A stretch of DNA of 64,000 bases, from NCBI RefSeq assembly GCF_017874715.1, contig NZ_JAGGLR010000002.1, positions 310,001 to 374,000 on the forward strand, in the 5' to 3' direction. The DNA is from Streptomyces iranensis (lineage in GTDB: Bacteria; Actinomycetota; Actinomycetes; Streptomycetales; Streptomycetaceae). Below the pieces are notes generated by a model. The model ran no database searches and had not been told where the DNA came from. It saw only the letters and a program-made list of their open reading frames with translations. The first letter of the stretch is position 1. Each line of letters starts with the position of its first letter. The position numbers were made by a program, and so were the translations under genes. Shown piece by piece: positions 9,468-17,897 of the stretch.

Positions 9468-9998
9468 CTACTCGGCCGCCGGTGCGGCCGGCACCCGGCG
9501 GCCCGCGGTGGTCGCTCGCGTGGCGAGTCCGATGGTGCGGGTGAGCGTCATCGCCACGGCCATCAGCAGCAGCGCGTCGGTGAGGGCGTCGGCGGTCACC
9601 TGGTGGTCCATCATCCAGCGGCCCAGCTGCCGGGCGAACCAGTGCTCCGATCCGTACGAGAACGCGGCCCGTGCCCCGACCACGACGATCCACAGCGCCG
9701 CGTAGCCGAAGCCCGCGCGGCTGACCGGCTTGCCGGTCGTGGGACTGGTGTAGACCGTGGTGAAGGTCATCGCCAGCAGGCCGACGATCAACCCCGCGAC
9801 GACGGCGGCGAGTTCGAGCACCAGACCGGAGCCGTGGGTGGCCGGGCTCTTGATGAAGAGAGGGACGATCGCGGCGGTCATCAGCAGCGGCCGCAGGATG
9901 CGCAGCTTCCCGATCTTGCGGTGGGGCCCGAGGTCCGCCTCCAGGACGGCGATCAGGACCGCAGCGTTGATGATCATGGCTTGACCGATGGTGGACAT
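9468..9998 (-). CDS. DUF1453-like multi-span membrane protein
   Basis: A 176-residue protein with about four or five hydrophobic segments: residues 7-20 (AMIINAAVLIAVLEA), 35-48, 58-80, 95-112 and 140-160. The size and pattern match DUF1453/CcdC-like membrane proteins of actinobacteria; no catalytic motif is seen. It diverges from a second DUF1453-like gene at 10279 across a region full of repeats, which suggests joint regulation. Function unknown. Confidence 0.75.
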   Translation of the reverse strand: MSTIGQAMIINAAVLIAVLEADLGPHRKIGKLRILRPLLMTAAIVPLFIKSPATHGSGLVLELAAVVAGLIVGLLAMTFTTVYTSPTTGKPVSRAGFGYAALWIVVVGARAAFSYGSEHWFARQLGRWMMDHQVTADALTDALLLMAVAMTLTRTIGLATRATTAGRRVPAAPAAE

Positions 9999-10087
9999 GG
10001 GATGGCGAGCCTCTCGGTGGACGGTCTGCCGCGGATTCGGCTCGCTCAGATTGGTGCCGGTACGCGGTCCCGCGCGCCGTAGCAGGG

Positions 10088-10196
10088 GGTGACCTCCGGG
10101 GTGATCGCTTCGGCCGCCCGGTGGTACCGGATCCCGGCGCCGGTATCACCCGCGGATCACCCCGCGGATCACCCCGGAGGTCACCGCTCGGGGTGA
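10088..10196. promoter_or_regulatory. Nested palindromes and GGGGTGAY repeats between divergent membrane-protein genes
   Basis: A perfect 18-base inverted repeat (GGTGACCTCCGGGGTGAT at 10088-10105 and its complement at 10168-10185) brackets 62 bases. Inside lie a smaller palindrome (TACCGG...CCGGTA, about 10121-10145) and a tandem CGCGGATCACCCC pair. At least six copies of GGGGTGAY or its complement occur in about 110 bases. This looks like a multi-site operator for the response regulator encoded downstream or for another regulator. Confidence 0.6.
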
Positions 10197-10278
10197 CGCG
10201 GTGCCCCGCGGGCCTTCCTAGCCTCGGAGCGAGTCAACAGGCGTACGCGACCGAAGCGTGGCCGACGGGAGTCCTCCA

Positions 10279-10923
10279 GTGAACGTGCTGCAAGTGCTGG
10301 CCGCGATCGCCATCGTGATCTTCGTCATCGCACGTCAGCTACGCGGCGAGCCGCTGCGCGGCAAGCGGCTGATCCTGCTTCCCGCGATCCTCGCCGTCAT
10401 CGGTTTCACCAGCCTCGGCAAGGGTGGCCGCCACCTCACCACGACCGATCTCGCCTGCCTCGTCATCAGCGCGGTGATCGCGGCCGGAATCGGCACCGCC
10501 CAGGGAGCGGTGCTGCGGCTGGAGCCGCGCGACGGTGTGCTGTGGGCGCGGATGCCGGTGTACGGCCTGTGGCTGTGGCTGGCGCTGGTGGCCTCGCGGG
10601 TCGTGATGACGGTCGTCGCCATGGCGCTGCACGCCCCCGTGGCGGGCTCCTCGGCGCCCATCCTGATGCTGCTCGGCCTCAACCGGCTCGGCCAGGCCGC
10701 GGTCGTCACACCGCGCGCCCTCGCCTCCGGCGTGCCGTTCGCCCCGGAGAAGGACGGCCGCCCCTTCGATGTGCGGGGCGCGCTGGCGGGGCTGCTGGGC
10801 GGGTCGGGCGACGCACCAGCGCCCGGCGCGGAGCGGCCCGCGGAGTATTCCGGCCCCACGGCGTCGTACGACCGGTCGGCGCGTGACGGCCTACGCGACC
10901 GGGGCCGCCGGGGACGGCGATGA
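10279..10923 (+). CDS. DUF1453-like membrane protein, first gene of a two-component operon
   Basis: A 214-residue membrane protein with about five hydrophobic segments (VLQVLAAIAIVIFVIA, LILLPAILAVIGF, LACLVISAVIAAGIG, YGLWLWLALVASRVVM and a later one). A charged C-terminal tail of about 60 residues is rich in arginine and glycine. I start at GTG 10279, which has GGGAG seven bases upstream; a GTG at 10258 lies before that site. Its TGA overlaps the ATG of the histidine kinase, so it is translated with it. It may be an accessory sensor or the target of the kinase; this is inference. Confidence 0.78.
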   Translation: MNVLQVLAAIAIVIFVIARQLRGEPLRGKRLILLPAILAVIGFTSLGKGGRHLTTTDLACLVISAVIAAGIGTAQGAVLRLEPRDGVLWARMPVYGLWLWLALVASRVVMTVVAMALHAPVAGSSAPILMLLGLNRLGQAAVVTPRALASGVPFAPEKDGRPFDVRGALAGLLGGSGDAPAPGAERPAEYSGPTASYDRSARDGLRDRGRRGRR

Positions 10924-12203
10924 CCGGACGGCACCCGGCAGGCGCGCCCGCGGCCCTCACACGAGACGACGGAACAGCCGGACCCTCGGCCGATGACGAG
11001 GTACCCCCCGGCGCCGCGGCCGAGCGGACTCGGGGCCGCTATCCTGCGTTCGTGCTGCGTACGGTGTCATGGCTGATGAGGGCCGGCGCGTACGCGTTCA
11101 TCGGCCTGCACACCTTCACGGGCCCCCCGGCCGGGCCCGGGGCGGTGACCCTGGCCGTCGTCGCGTACGCGCTGGGCGGCTTGGCGCTGCTGCTGTGGGA
11201 GCTCACCCACGCCCTCGGCGACGAGGCCGCGAGGCGTGCGCCGCGGATGCGGGTCCTGCTCGGCGCCGCCGCCGCCCTCTCCGGCTACGCCAGCGCCTTC
11301 CCGCACGCCGGAGCACTCATCGGCCTCTCGCTGATGGCCGTGATGCACCTGGGCACCGAGCTGAGCCTCCCGGTGGGCTGGGCCGTGGCGGGCTGCACGG
11401 TGGTGGCCCTGGAGACCGGGGTTCTGGTCGCCGGGGCGAGCCGCGGCTTCGCACTGGGCTATCCGATGCTGGTGGCGCTGGTCCTGGTCGCAAGCCACAA
11501 CCGGCGCGCCTACCGGATACGCGCCGAGCAATCGGCCGCCATGCTCGCCCAGAGCGAGCTGCTCCGCGCGGAGCAGCGCCGGGTGGCCGTACTGGACGAA
11601 CGCACCCGGATCGCCCGTGAGATCCATGACGTACTGGCCCATTCGCTGGGCGCCCTGAGCATCCAGATCCAGGCCGCGAGTGCCCTGTTGACGGATCACC
11701 GGGACATCGACCGGGCGGTCACCGTGCTCGACGGAGCGAGGCGGCTGACCGCCGACGGGCTCGCCGAGACCCGCCGCGCGGTGCACGCCCTGCGCTCCGA
11801 CCTCGCGCCGCTCGACCAGGAACTGACCACGATGGCGGACACCCACCGGCAGCGGCACGGCGTTCCGGTACGGCTCAGGGTCGAGGGCGAGCCCTCCCCG
11901 CTCCCCGCGGACCAGGCGCTCCCCCTCTTCCGTACCGCGCAGGAGGCCCTGACCAATGCCGCCAAACACGCCCCCGCCCAGCCGGTGGAGGTCACCCTGA
12001 CCTATGAGGACGAACATATGACGCTCACCGTCGACAACCCGCTGGGCGCACCGCCGTCCCCTCGGCGAGCACCCGCGTTCGCCACCGTCGACGGCGGCTA
12101 CGGCCTCACCGGGATGCGCGAGCGCCTCCTGCTGCTGGGCGGGACACTCGACGCGGGCGTACGGGACGGACAGTGGCGCGTCCGGGCCGAGGTGCCGCGA
12201 TGA
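10920..12203 (+). CDS. NarL-type sensor histidine kinase
   Basis: A 427-residue membrane kinase. Residues 45-190 hold about five or six hydrophobic segments. The HisKA_3 dimerisation/phosphoacceptor region follows (RTRIAREIHDVLAHSLGAL, about residues 225-243, with the phospho-histidine in EIHD). The HATPase domain has EALTNAAKHAPAQ and DGGYGLTGMRERLLLLGG. There is no extracellular ligand-binding domain, so the signal may be sensed in the membrane or through the co-encoded DUF1453-like protein. Its ATG overlaps the upstream stop, and its own stop overlaps the response regulator start. Confidence 0.93.
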   Translation: MTGRHPAGAPAALTRDDGTAGPSADDEVPPGAAAERTRGRYPAFVLRTVSWLMRAGAYAFIGLHTFTGPPAGPGAVTLAVVAYALGGLALLLWELTHALGDEAARRAPRMRVLLGAAAALSGYASAFPHAGALIGLSLMAVMHLGTELSLPVGWAVAGCTVVALETGVLVAGASRGFALGYPMLVALVLVASHNRRAYRIRAEQSAAMLAQSELLRAEQRRVAVLDERTRIAREIHDVLAHSLGALSIQIQAASALLTDHRDIDRAVTVLDGARRLTADGLAETRRAVHALRSDLAPLDQELTTMADTHRQRHGVPVRLRVEGEPSPLPADQALPLFRTAQEALTNAAKHAPAQPVEVTLTYEDEHMTLTVDNPLGAPPSPRRAPAFATVDGGYGLTGMRERLLLLGGTLDAGVRDGQWRVRAEVPR

Positions 12204-12919
12204 GCGCCCAGGACACCCGGCCGCTGCGGATCGTGGTCGCCGACGACCAGGCCAGCGTCCGGGAGGGGCTGGTCCTCATGCTCGACCTGCTGCCGGACAT
12301 CGACGTCGTCGGCTCAGCGGCCAACGGGCAGCAGGCGCTCGACCGGGTCGCCGAGCACCACCCGGACGCGATCCTGCTCGACCTGCACATGCCGGTGCTC
12401 GACGGCACCGAGGCCACCCGCCGGCTCACCGCCGAGCACCCCGAGGTCGCCGTCGTCGTCCTGACCACCTACGCCGACGACACCTCCGTTCTGGAGACGC
12501 TCCGCGCCGGGGCCCGCGCCTACCTCACCAAGGACGCGGACCGCCTGCACATCGCCCGTACCCTGCACAGCGCCGCCGCAGGGCTCTCCGTCCTCGACCC
12601 CAGGGTCCAGGCCACCCTGCTCGCCGCGGCGAGCGCTCCCAGCGCCCCTCCCCCGGGGCCCGACGCCGCTCCCCCGGAGCCCGATGCCTCTCCCCGGGGG
12701 CCCGATGCCGCCGACCGGCCGCCCCCGGACGGCCTCACCCGTCGTGAGGCGGAGATCCTCACGCTGATGGCACGCGGTATGACCAACGCGGAGATCGCCG
12801 CCGCCCTCTTCCTGAGCGGCAATACCGTGAAGACCCACATCAACCGGGTCTTCACCAAGACCGGCTCCCGCGACCGCGTCGCGGCCACCCGCTACGCCCG
12901 CGACCACGGCCTGGACTGA
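12200..12919 (+). CDS. NarL/FixJ-type response regulator
   Basis: A 239-residue regulator. The receiver domain (about residues 8-125) has the acidic pair in VVADDQ, the phospho-aspartate in AILLDLHMPVLDG and the lysine in YLTKDADR. A LuxR-type helix-turn-helix follows at about 172-235 (TRREAEILTLMARGMTNAEI, then SGNTVKTHINRVFTK). The linker is unusual: a proline-rich run of three near-identical heptads (PPGPDAA, PPEPDAS, PRGPDAA) encoded at about 12651-12714. It is the cognate partner of the overlapping kinase and may bind the repeats at 10088-10196. Confidence 0.94.
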   Translation: MSAQDTRPLRIVVADDQASVREGLVLMLDLLPDIDVVGSAANGQQALDRVAEHHPDAILLDLHMPVLDGTEATRRLTAEHPEVAVVVLTTYADDTSVLETLRAGARAYLTKDADRLHIARTLHSAAAGLSVLDPRVQATLLAAASAPSAPPPGPDAAPPEPDASPRGPDAADRPPPDGLTRREAEILTLMARGMTNAEIAAALFLSGNTVKTHINRVFTKTGSRDRVAATRYARDHGLD

Positions 12920-12932
12920 CCGGATCCATCCA

Positions 12933-12960
12933 GGCAGTACCGAACAAAGCTCGGGCTGCC
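12933..12960 (+). terminator. Weak hairpin after the response regulator
   Basis: GGCAG/CTGCC and CCGA/TCGG pairs form an interrupted stem around a 7-base loop just past the stop at 12919. There is no T tract. A plausible but weak terminator. Confidence 0.35.
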
Positions 12961-12980
12961 GGGAGCTCCACTGCCCTGGC

Positions 12981-13094
12981 TCATCCGCTTTCCTTCCCGT
13001 GCAGCTCTGCCCACACCCGCTTGCCCCACGGCGACGGATCGGTGCCCCACTCCTCGGCCAGCGCGACCACGAGCGCGAGGCCGGGCCCGCTCAT
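12981..13094 (-). pseudogene. C-terminal remnant of an ATP-binding (anti-sigma/HATPase-like) protein
   Basis: Thirty-seven codons read MSGPGLALVVALAEEWGTDP..GKRVWAELHGKESG then stop. This matches the end of the small Streptomyces HATPase-type ATP-binding proteins (GRGLALVEALA...GKTVWAEL pattern). The N-terminal two thirds, including the nucleotide-binding N box, is missing, so it cannot be functional. It sits just downstream, on the same strand, of a broken XRE regulator. The two families are usually neighbours in Streptomyces, so this is a decayed copy of that arrangement. Confidence 0.6.
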
Positions 13095-13109
13095 CCTCGT
13101 TTCAGGACG

Positions 13110-13552
13110 CTATTCGCCAACCCCCAGGAACTCCGCCAGTGGGCGCAGCCCTGGGGGGTGGTTGGGCAACGCCCACAGGTCGCGCACGATGGCCACGGCC
13201 AACGTGTGGTGCCGCATCCACGTCGGCGCCACCCGGCGCAGGGACTCCAGCGTATTCACGGCTCCCGCCGCGTCCCCTACGTCCGTGTGGGCTCGGGCCC
13301 GGCAATGCCCAGGAGGGTGGTCAGCTCCACGCCGGGACCGTTCGCCAGCGCGGACACGACGGAACGCTCGGCCAGTTCTTCTTGCGTCAGGGCGGACAGA
13401 CGGCGCAAGCGGCGCAGTGTCCGCCCCAGGCGTTCGTTTGCCGCGCTGCCACCGTACGCCGCAATGCCGCCGTGCTTCTTCAGCAGTACAGAGCCGTAAC
13501 AGCCCTCCGCCTGGCTCGGTTCTGGAGCGGTGTGACTGGCCGTCCGCTGCAT
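13110..13552 (-). pseudogene. XRE-family regulator with internal deletion and frameshift
   Basis: The 5' part encodes a helix-turn-helix start (ERLGRTLRRLRRLSALTQEE, about 13375-13435). The 3' part, in a different frame, encodes a typical regulator tail (HTDVGDAAGAVNTLESLRR, then APTWMRHHTLAVAIVRDLWALP) ending at TAG 13110. The roughly 200 residues normally between them are gone, and the two halves are joined out of frame near 13300. Compared with intact Streptomyces XRE regulators of about 280-400 residues, this is a remnant. Confidence 0.6.
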
Positions 13553-13594
13553 CCGGAGGACAGACCAGGTGACCGGGAGGCTCAGAATGCCCTC

Positions 13595-14218
13595 TCAGAC
13601 GGGAAGTTCGGTGATGCTGAGGGCGAAGTCCAAGTTCCCCACCCCGTGGTTGGCGAGGCCCACCGTGACCACGCCCGCTCCTTCCAGCCAGTGCGCCATT
13701 CTCAGGCCGCCGACGTCCAGCGGGCGCAGCCCGAGGCTCTCGATGAACGCCTCCACACTTGCCTTGGCCTGCGCGTTATCGCCAGCGATGAAGACGTCGG
13801 GCCGACCCTTCTCCAGGACATGACGGAAGATGGTGTTGAACGCCTTCACCACGCTGGCGCCGGCCGGGGCCGCCTTGGCGACTTCCTGCGCGATCGAGGT
13901 CTCCTCGCGGTGGGCCAGCCCGTCGAACGTGGAATTGAAGGGATTGCTGATGTCGACGATGACCTTGCCCGCGAGAGCGTCTCCGTACTGGGCGACGACC
14001 GGCACGACACCGTCGTACAACAGGGCCACGATGACGATGTCCCCGGCCGGGGCGGTGCCCCATTCTCCCGTCGTGGCGCCGCCGCCGAGAGCCTTGGCCA
14101 GGTCGGCGGCCTTGGACTGATCGCGGCCCATGACCTCGACGGTGTTGCCGCCCGCTACCGCCCGCGCGCCGATGGTGCGGGCCATGTTCCCGGTGCCGAT
14201 GATGCTGATGTTGCTCAT
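13595..14218 (-). CDS. NAD(P)-binding F420 oxidoreductase-type protein
   Basis: A 207-residue Rossmann protein beginning ISIIGTGNMARTIGARAVAGG. It has NPF in VDISNPFNSTFDG and the conserved FNTIF, ending with MAHWLEGAGVVTVGLANHG. This is the pattern of NADPH-dependent F420 reductase and related reductases. The start at 14218 has AGGA eight bases upstream. It lies 33 bases downstream of an SDR gene on the same strand, so both probably form one operon. The redox partner (F420, NADP or a small carbonyl) cannot be assigned. Confidence 0.85.
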   Translation of the reverse strand: MSNISIIGTGNMARTIGARAVAGGNTVEVMGRDQSKAADLAKALGGGATTGEWGTAPAGDIVIVALLYDGVVPVVAQYGDALAGKVIVDISNPFNSTFDGLAHREETSIAQEVAKAAPAGASVVKAFNTIFRHVLEKGRPDVFIAGDNAQAKASVEAFIESLGLRPLDVGGLRMAHWLEGAGVVTVGLANHGVGNLDFALSITELPV

Positions 14219-14251
14219 GAGATGTCCTGTTCTGGTTGTGCGTTGTTCGGT

Positions 14252-14986
14252 TCAGATGGCGGTGGTGCCGCCGTCGGCGACGAGTTCCATGCCGTTGACG
14301 TAGCTGGAGTCGTCGGAGGCGAGGAAGAGGGCGGCGGTGGCGATTTCGTCGGGGCGGCCCATCTGGCCGCGGGGGATGAGGGACTCGAACTGGCGCTTGG
14401 TGGCCTCGTCGAAGAGTTCTTCCTGCTTGGCGGTGGCGACCTGGCCGGGGGTCAGGACGTTGACGCGGATGCGGCGGTCCTTGAGCTCGTTGAGCCAGAT
14501 GCGGGCCCAGGCCTGCTGGACGGCCTTGCTGCCGGCGTAGACGCTCCAGCCGGGGAAGGCGCCGAGGGAGGCGTTGGAGCCGGTCATGAGGATGGAGCCG
14601 CCGTCGTTGAAGAGCGGGAGGGCCTTCTGGACGGTGAACAGGGTGCCGCGGGCATTGAGCCCGAACCAGGTGTCGAACTGGGCCTCGGTGATCTCGCCGA
14701 GCGGGGCGGGCTCGCCCCCGCCTGCGCTGGCCCACAGCACGTCGAGGCTGCCCTTCTCCCGCTTGACGGTGTCGTACAGGCGGTCCAGGTCGTCCAGGTC
14801 GGCGGCGTCGCCCTGGACGCCGGTGACGTTGCGGCCGATCTGCTTCACGGCCTCGTCCAGGGCGTCCTGGCGGCGGCCGGTGATGAAGACGTGCGCTCCC
14901 TCGTCGACGAACAGCTTCGCGCCGGCCAGCGCCATGCCGGTGGTGCCGCCGGTGATGACCGCGACCTTTCCGTCAAGCTTTCCCAC
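14252..14986 (-). CDS. SDR-family oxidoreductase
   Basis: A 244-residue classical short-chain dehydrogenase. The cofactor motif TGGTTGMALAGAKL lies at about residues 12-25, and a WASAGGG stretch stands in place of NNAG. The catalytic residues fit Ser in TGSNASLG and Tyr-x-x-x-Lys in YAGSKAV. The GTG start at 14986 follows AAAGGAGA by five bases. It heads the two-gene operon and diverges from a TetR gene, which probably represses it. The substrate is unknown. Confidence 0.9.
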   Translation of the reverse strand: MGKLDGKVAVITGGTTGMALAGAKLFVDEGAHVFITGRRQDALDEAVKQIGRNVTGVQGDAADLDDLDRLYDTVKREKGSLDVLWASAGGGEPAPLGEITEAQFDTWFGLNARGTLFTVQKALPLFNDGGSILMTGSNASLGAFPGWSVYAGSKAVQQAWARIWLNELKDRRIRVNVLTPGQVATAKQEELFDEATKRQFESLIPRGQMGRPDEIATAALFLASDDSSYVNGMELVADGGTTAI

Positions 14987-15035
14987 GGTCTCTCCTTTGG
15001 GTCGGTGGTGCCGTGCGCACCTGGGGTGACGGCGT

Positions 15036-15100
15036 TATGTACACCGCCCTGTGTGCTTACGGTACGGGGCGGGCAGCCGGGGCGCAAACTATGTACACCG
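15036..15100. promoter_or_regulatory. Direct repeats TATGTACACCG between SDR and tetR
   Basis: The 11-base sequence TATGTACACCG occurs twice, at 15036-15046 and 15090-15100, 54 bases apart start to start. Each contains the palindrome TGTACA. The repeats sit in the 144-base gap between the divergent SDR and TetR genes, where a TetR operator is expected. Confidence 0.55.
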
Positions 15101-15130
15101 GTCGTTACCCAGCCGGGGTACCATGGAGCC

Positions 15131-15742
15131 ATGACGGAGTTGGAGAAGGGCCCCACGGGGCGCCGCCGCGGCCGGGGCGCCCGCGAGCGCATCCTCAGCG
15201 CGTCCCAGCAGCTGTTCCGCGAGCAGGGCATCAACCGCACCGGCATGGACGAGCTCTGCGCGGCGGCCCAGGTGTCCAAGCGCACGGCTTACCAGCACTT
15301 CACCGGCAAGGACGAACTCGTCGCCGAGTACCTGCGCCGGTTCGACCCGTCCGTTCTGTCCGGCGTGTTCGACCGCACCGACCTCACGCCCCGCGAACGG
15401 CTCCTCGCCGCCTTCGACATCCCCCCCACCACCCCCCTGTGCCCCTACATCGCCGCCGCCGTCGAACTCCACGACCCCCAGCACCCCGCATCCCAGTACG
15501 CGCGCGACTACAAGGAAGCCGTCGCCGCGCGGCTCGCCGACACCGCCCGCGAAGCCGGCGCCGCCGACCCTGAACAGCTCGGCGAGCAGCTCGCGCTGCT
15601 CATCGACGGCGCCGCGGCCCGCACCCGGGTCCTCAACGCCGACGCCTTCCCCGCCGCCGCCGCCATCGCCGCCGCCCTCATCGACAACGCCATCCCCGCC
15701 ACAGCCGGCGATGACCGGCGACGGGAGGAATCGCTCGGATAA
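15131..15742 (+). CDS. TetR-family regulator
   Basis: A 203-residue repressor. The N-terminal helix-turn-helix (about residues 18-65) reads RERILSASQQLFREQGINRT, then CAAAQVSKRTAYQHFTGKDE. The C-terminal ligand-binding region is alanine-rich, with LIDGAAARTRV as in other TetR proteins of the LmrA/YxaF type. The ATG at 15131 follows GGAGCC. It diverges from the SDR/F420-reductase operon. Confidence 0.92.
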   Translation: MTELEKGPTGRRRGRGARERILSASQQLFREQGINRTGMDELCAAAQVSKRTAYQHFTGKDELVAEYLRRFDPSVLSGVFDRTDLTPRERLLAAFDIPPTTPLCPYIAAAVELHDPQHPASQYARDYKEAVAARLADTAREAGAADPEQLGEQLALLIDGAAARTRVLNADAFPAAAAIAAALIDNAIPATAGDDRRREESLG

Positions 15743-15958
15743 CGACGGCGTTCGGCCATGGTGTTGAGGTACCGGGCAGCCGCCGGTCCGGCCCAGGCGC
15801 ATGCATCAGGCGCGTGAGCGGGCAAGCCGCAGCGATCATCAGGGCCGCCACCGCCCCGTGGGCCGTCTGCGTCCCGTAGGTACGCAGGAACTCGGCCCGC
15901 CGACTCACCTCCCAGGATGCGGCGAGACGAGTTCGGACGCGCGGACCACACTCCTCGT
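15743..15958. other. Gap between tetR and a MarR gene
   Basis: No gene with good evidence. A minus-strand frame (about 15750-15908) encodes a peptide starting SRRAEFLRTYGTQTAHGAV that could be the eroded start of a lost gene, but it has no recognisable domain and runs on into the tetR antisense. Confidence 0.3.
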
Positions 15959-16438
15959 TCAGTCGAGGAGCTTGGCCACCACGCGGTCGAGCGCCTGGAT
16001 GTCCTCGAGCGGCAGGGCGAGCAGGGCGTCGGGTGGGGTGGTGAGGATCGCGGTGGCACGGGCGGCCAGCGCCTTGCCGTCCTCGGTGAGATGGACCAGC
16101 TTGGACCGGCGGTCGGCCGGGTTGGTGATGCGTTCGGCGAGGCCGCGCCGTACGAGGTCGTCGACGATGACGGAGGTGTAGGGCGGGTCGGCGCCCAGCC
16201 GCTCGGCCAGTTCGCGAAGGGTGATCGGGGCGGCGGCGAGCCGGCGCAACGCCCTGACGCGGCTGAAGCTCATGCCGAGGCTCTCCGCGACCACCTTGCG
16301 GCGGTTGTGACGCTCCATCAGGAGTGTGTTCAGCCCCTGCCAGGCTCGGGCCGCCGTCCTGACGGTCTCGTCGTCCCGCTCGTCCCTCTCCTCCCGCTCC
16401 TCCCCCTCGTGCGGCTCGTTGTCATGTGGGCGCTCCAT
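15959..16438 (-). CDS. MarR-family regulator
   Basis: A 159-residue winged-helix regulator. After an acidic, charged N-terminus (residues 4-25, rich in E, R and D) comes the MarR core with ITLRELAERLGADPPYTSVI as the recognition region and NPADRRSKLVHLTEDG as the wing. The ATG at 16438 overlaps the TGA of the upstream MFS gene by one base (TGATG), so the two are co-transcribed. It probably represses its own operon through the palindrome at 17898-17928. Confidence 0.92.
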   Translation of the reverse strand: MERPHDNEPHEGEEREERDERDDETVRTAARAWQGLNTLLMERHNRRKVVAESLGMSFSRVRALRRLAAAPITLRELAERLGADPPYTSVIVDDLVRRGLAERITNPADRRSKLVHLTEDGKALAARATAILTTPPDALLALPLEDIQALDRVVAKLLD

Positions 16439-17880
16439 CAGACGTTCACCGTCTCCTTGGTCTCCTCGGCGGCGAGCCGCTTCGCCGTGCGCTGGGCCGT
16501 CGCCCGAGCCCAGCGGCCGGAAGTGAGCGTACCCATGACCAGCACCGCGGCGCCGCAGCCCGCGATGATCCACCATGCCGTGCGTGCCGCGTCCGTGAAG
16601 GCCGCCGCGTCCGCGTGCACTCCCCCGGCCATGAGGGCACCGATGACGGCCACACCGAGGGACTGGCCGGTCTGCCGGCTGGTGGAGGCCACCGCGGCCG
16701 CGACACCGGCCTGCGAACGGGGCATCCCCGAGACGGCGGTGTTGGTGATGGGCGCGTTGACCAGCCCGAAGCCGGTGCCGAAGAGCAGATACGCGACGAC
16801 CAGCAGGGGCACCGGAAGATGCTCGGAGTAGGTGAGCGCCTGGAGCACCGCGCTCGCGCACAACGCCGCCCCGGCGAGCAGCAGCGGAGTACGCGGCCCC
16901 CGCGAGGCCACCATGCGACCCGATACGGGTGCGGTCAGCAGCGCCATGACCGCCATGGGCAGCATGAACAACCCCGCGTGCAGCGGATCGAGCCGCCGCA
17001 CATCCTGCAGGTACAGAGAGCTGACGAACAGGAAACCGCCCAGACCGGCGAACGCGGCAACCGCGATCACGGTGGCGCCCGAGAACGGCGCGGAACGGAA
17101 GAACCGCAGGTCGATGAGCGGGTCGGCGCGCCTCGGTTCGTACCACAGCAGCCCCAGCAGCGCGCACAGCGCCGCGGCCGCGCACCCGGCGACCACGGGA
17201 GAGGTCCAGCCGAGGTTCGGCGACTCGATGATCGCGTACGTCAGCGCGACGAGCAGCACCACGACGAGCGCCTGCCCGACCGGGTCCACTCGGCGAGCCC
17301 GCGGCGCCCGGGACTCCGGCACATACCTGCGGGTCAGAAAGAGCGCGGCAAGGCCTATGGGCACGTTGAGCCAGAAGATCGCCCGCCAGCCGGCCGACTC
17401 CACCAGCGCACCCCCGATGATCGGCCCGGCGGCCATGCTGATGCCCACGACACCACTCCACACACCGATGGCGCGGGCGCGTTCCCGGGGATCCGTGAAG
17501 GTATTGGTGATGATCGACATGGCGACGGGGTTCAGCATCGATCCCCCGACCGCCTGAAGCATCCGCGCGACGACCAGCCAGCCGAGCCCGGGAGCCAGAC
17601 TGCACAGCAGCGAGGCCGCGGTGAAGATCACCAGCCCGGCCTGAAACGTGCGGCGACGGCCCACCCGGTCGGCGGTCGAACCGGAGAGCATCAACAGGCT
17701 CGCCAGCACCAGCGTGTACGCGTCGACCGTCCATTGCAGCCCGGACACCGAGGTGTGCAGGTCGCGCTGGATGGAGGGCAGGGCGACGTTCAGGATCGTG
17801 TTGTCGAGACTGACGATCAGCAGGCTCATGCAGCAGATGGCCAGCACGAGCCATCGTCGCCGAGGAGCGGGATCCGGCAT
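16438..17880 (-). CDS. DHA2-family (EmrB/QacA-type) drug efflux MFS
   Basis: A 480-residue exporter with about 14 hydrophobic segments. Near the N-terminus are LDNTILNVALPSIQRDL (the DHA2 motif D1) and LMLSGSTADRVGRRRTF (MFS motif A). Motif C-like GGSMLNPVAMSII and GPIIGGAL follow. I start at ATG 17880, which has GGAGG seven bases upstream; an earlier start at 17928 lies inside the promoter. A MarR gene follows directly. Substrates are probably hydrophobic drugs. Confidence 0.92.
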   Translation of the reverse strand: MPDPAPRRRWLVLAICCMSLLIVSLDNTILNVALPSIQRDLHTSVSGLQWTVDAYTLVLASLLMLSGSTADRVGRRRTFQAGLVIFTAASLLCSLAPGLGWLVVARMLQAVGGSMLNPVAMSIITNTFTDPRERARAIGVWSGVVGISMAAGPIIGGALVESAGWRAIFWLNVPIGLAALFLTRRYVPESRAPRARRVDPVGQALVVVLLVALTYAIIESPNLGWTSPVVAGCAAAALCALLGLLWYEPRRADPLIDLRFFRSAPFSGATVIAVAAFAGLGGFLFVSSLYLQDVRRLDPLHAGLFMLPMAVMALLTAPVSGRMVASRGPRTPLLLAGAALCASAVLQALTYSEHLPVPLLVVAYLLFGTGFGLVNAPITNTAVSGMPRSQAGVAAAVASTSRQTGQSLGVAVIGALMAGGVHADAAAFTDAARTAWWIIAGCGAAVLVMGTLTSGRWARATAQRTAKRLAAEETKETVNV

Positions 17881-17897
17881 GAAGGGCCTCCGTTTAA

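Noticed and set aside
15678..15908. Minus-strand frame near the tetR 3' end
   Set aside because: It overlaps tetR antisense and has no recognisable domain; at most a remnant.
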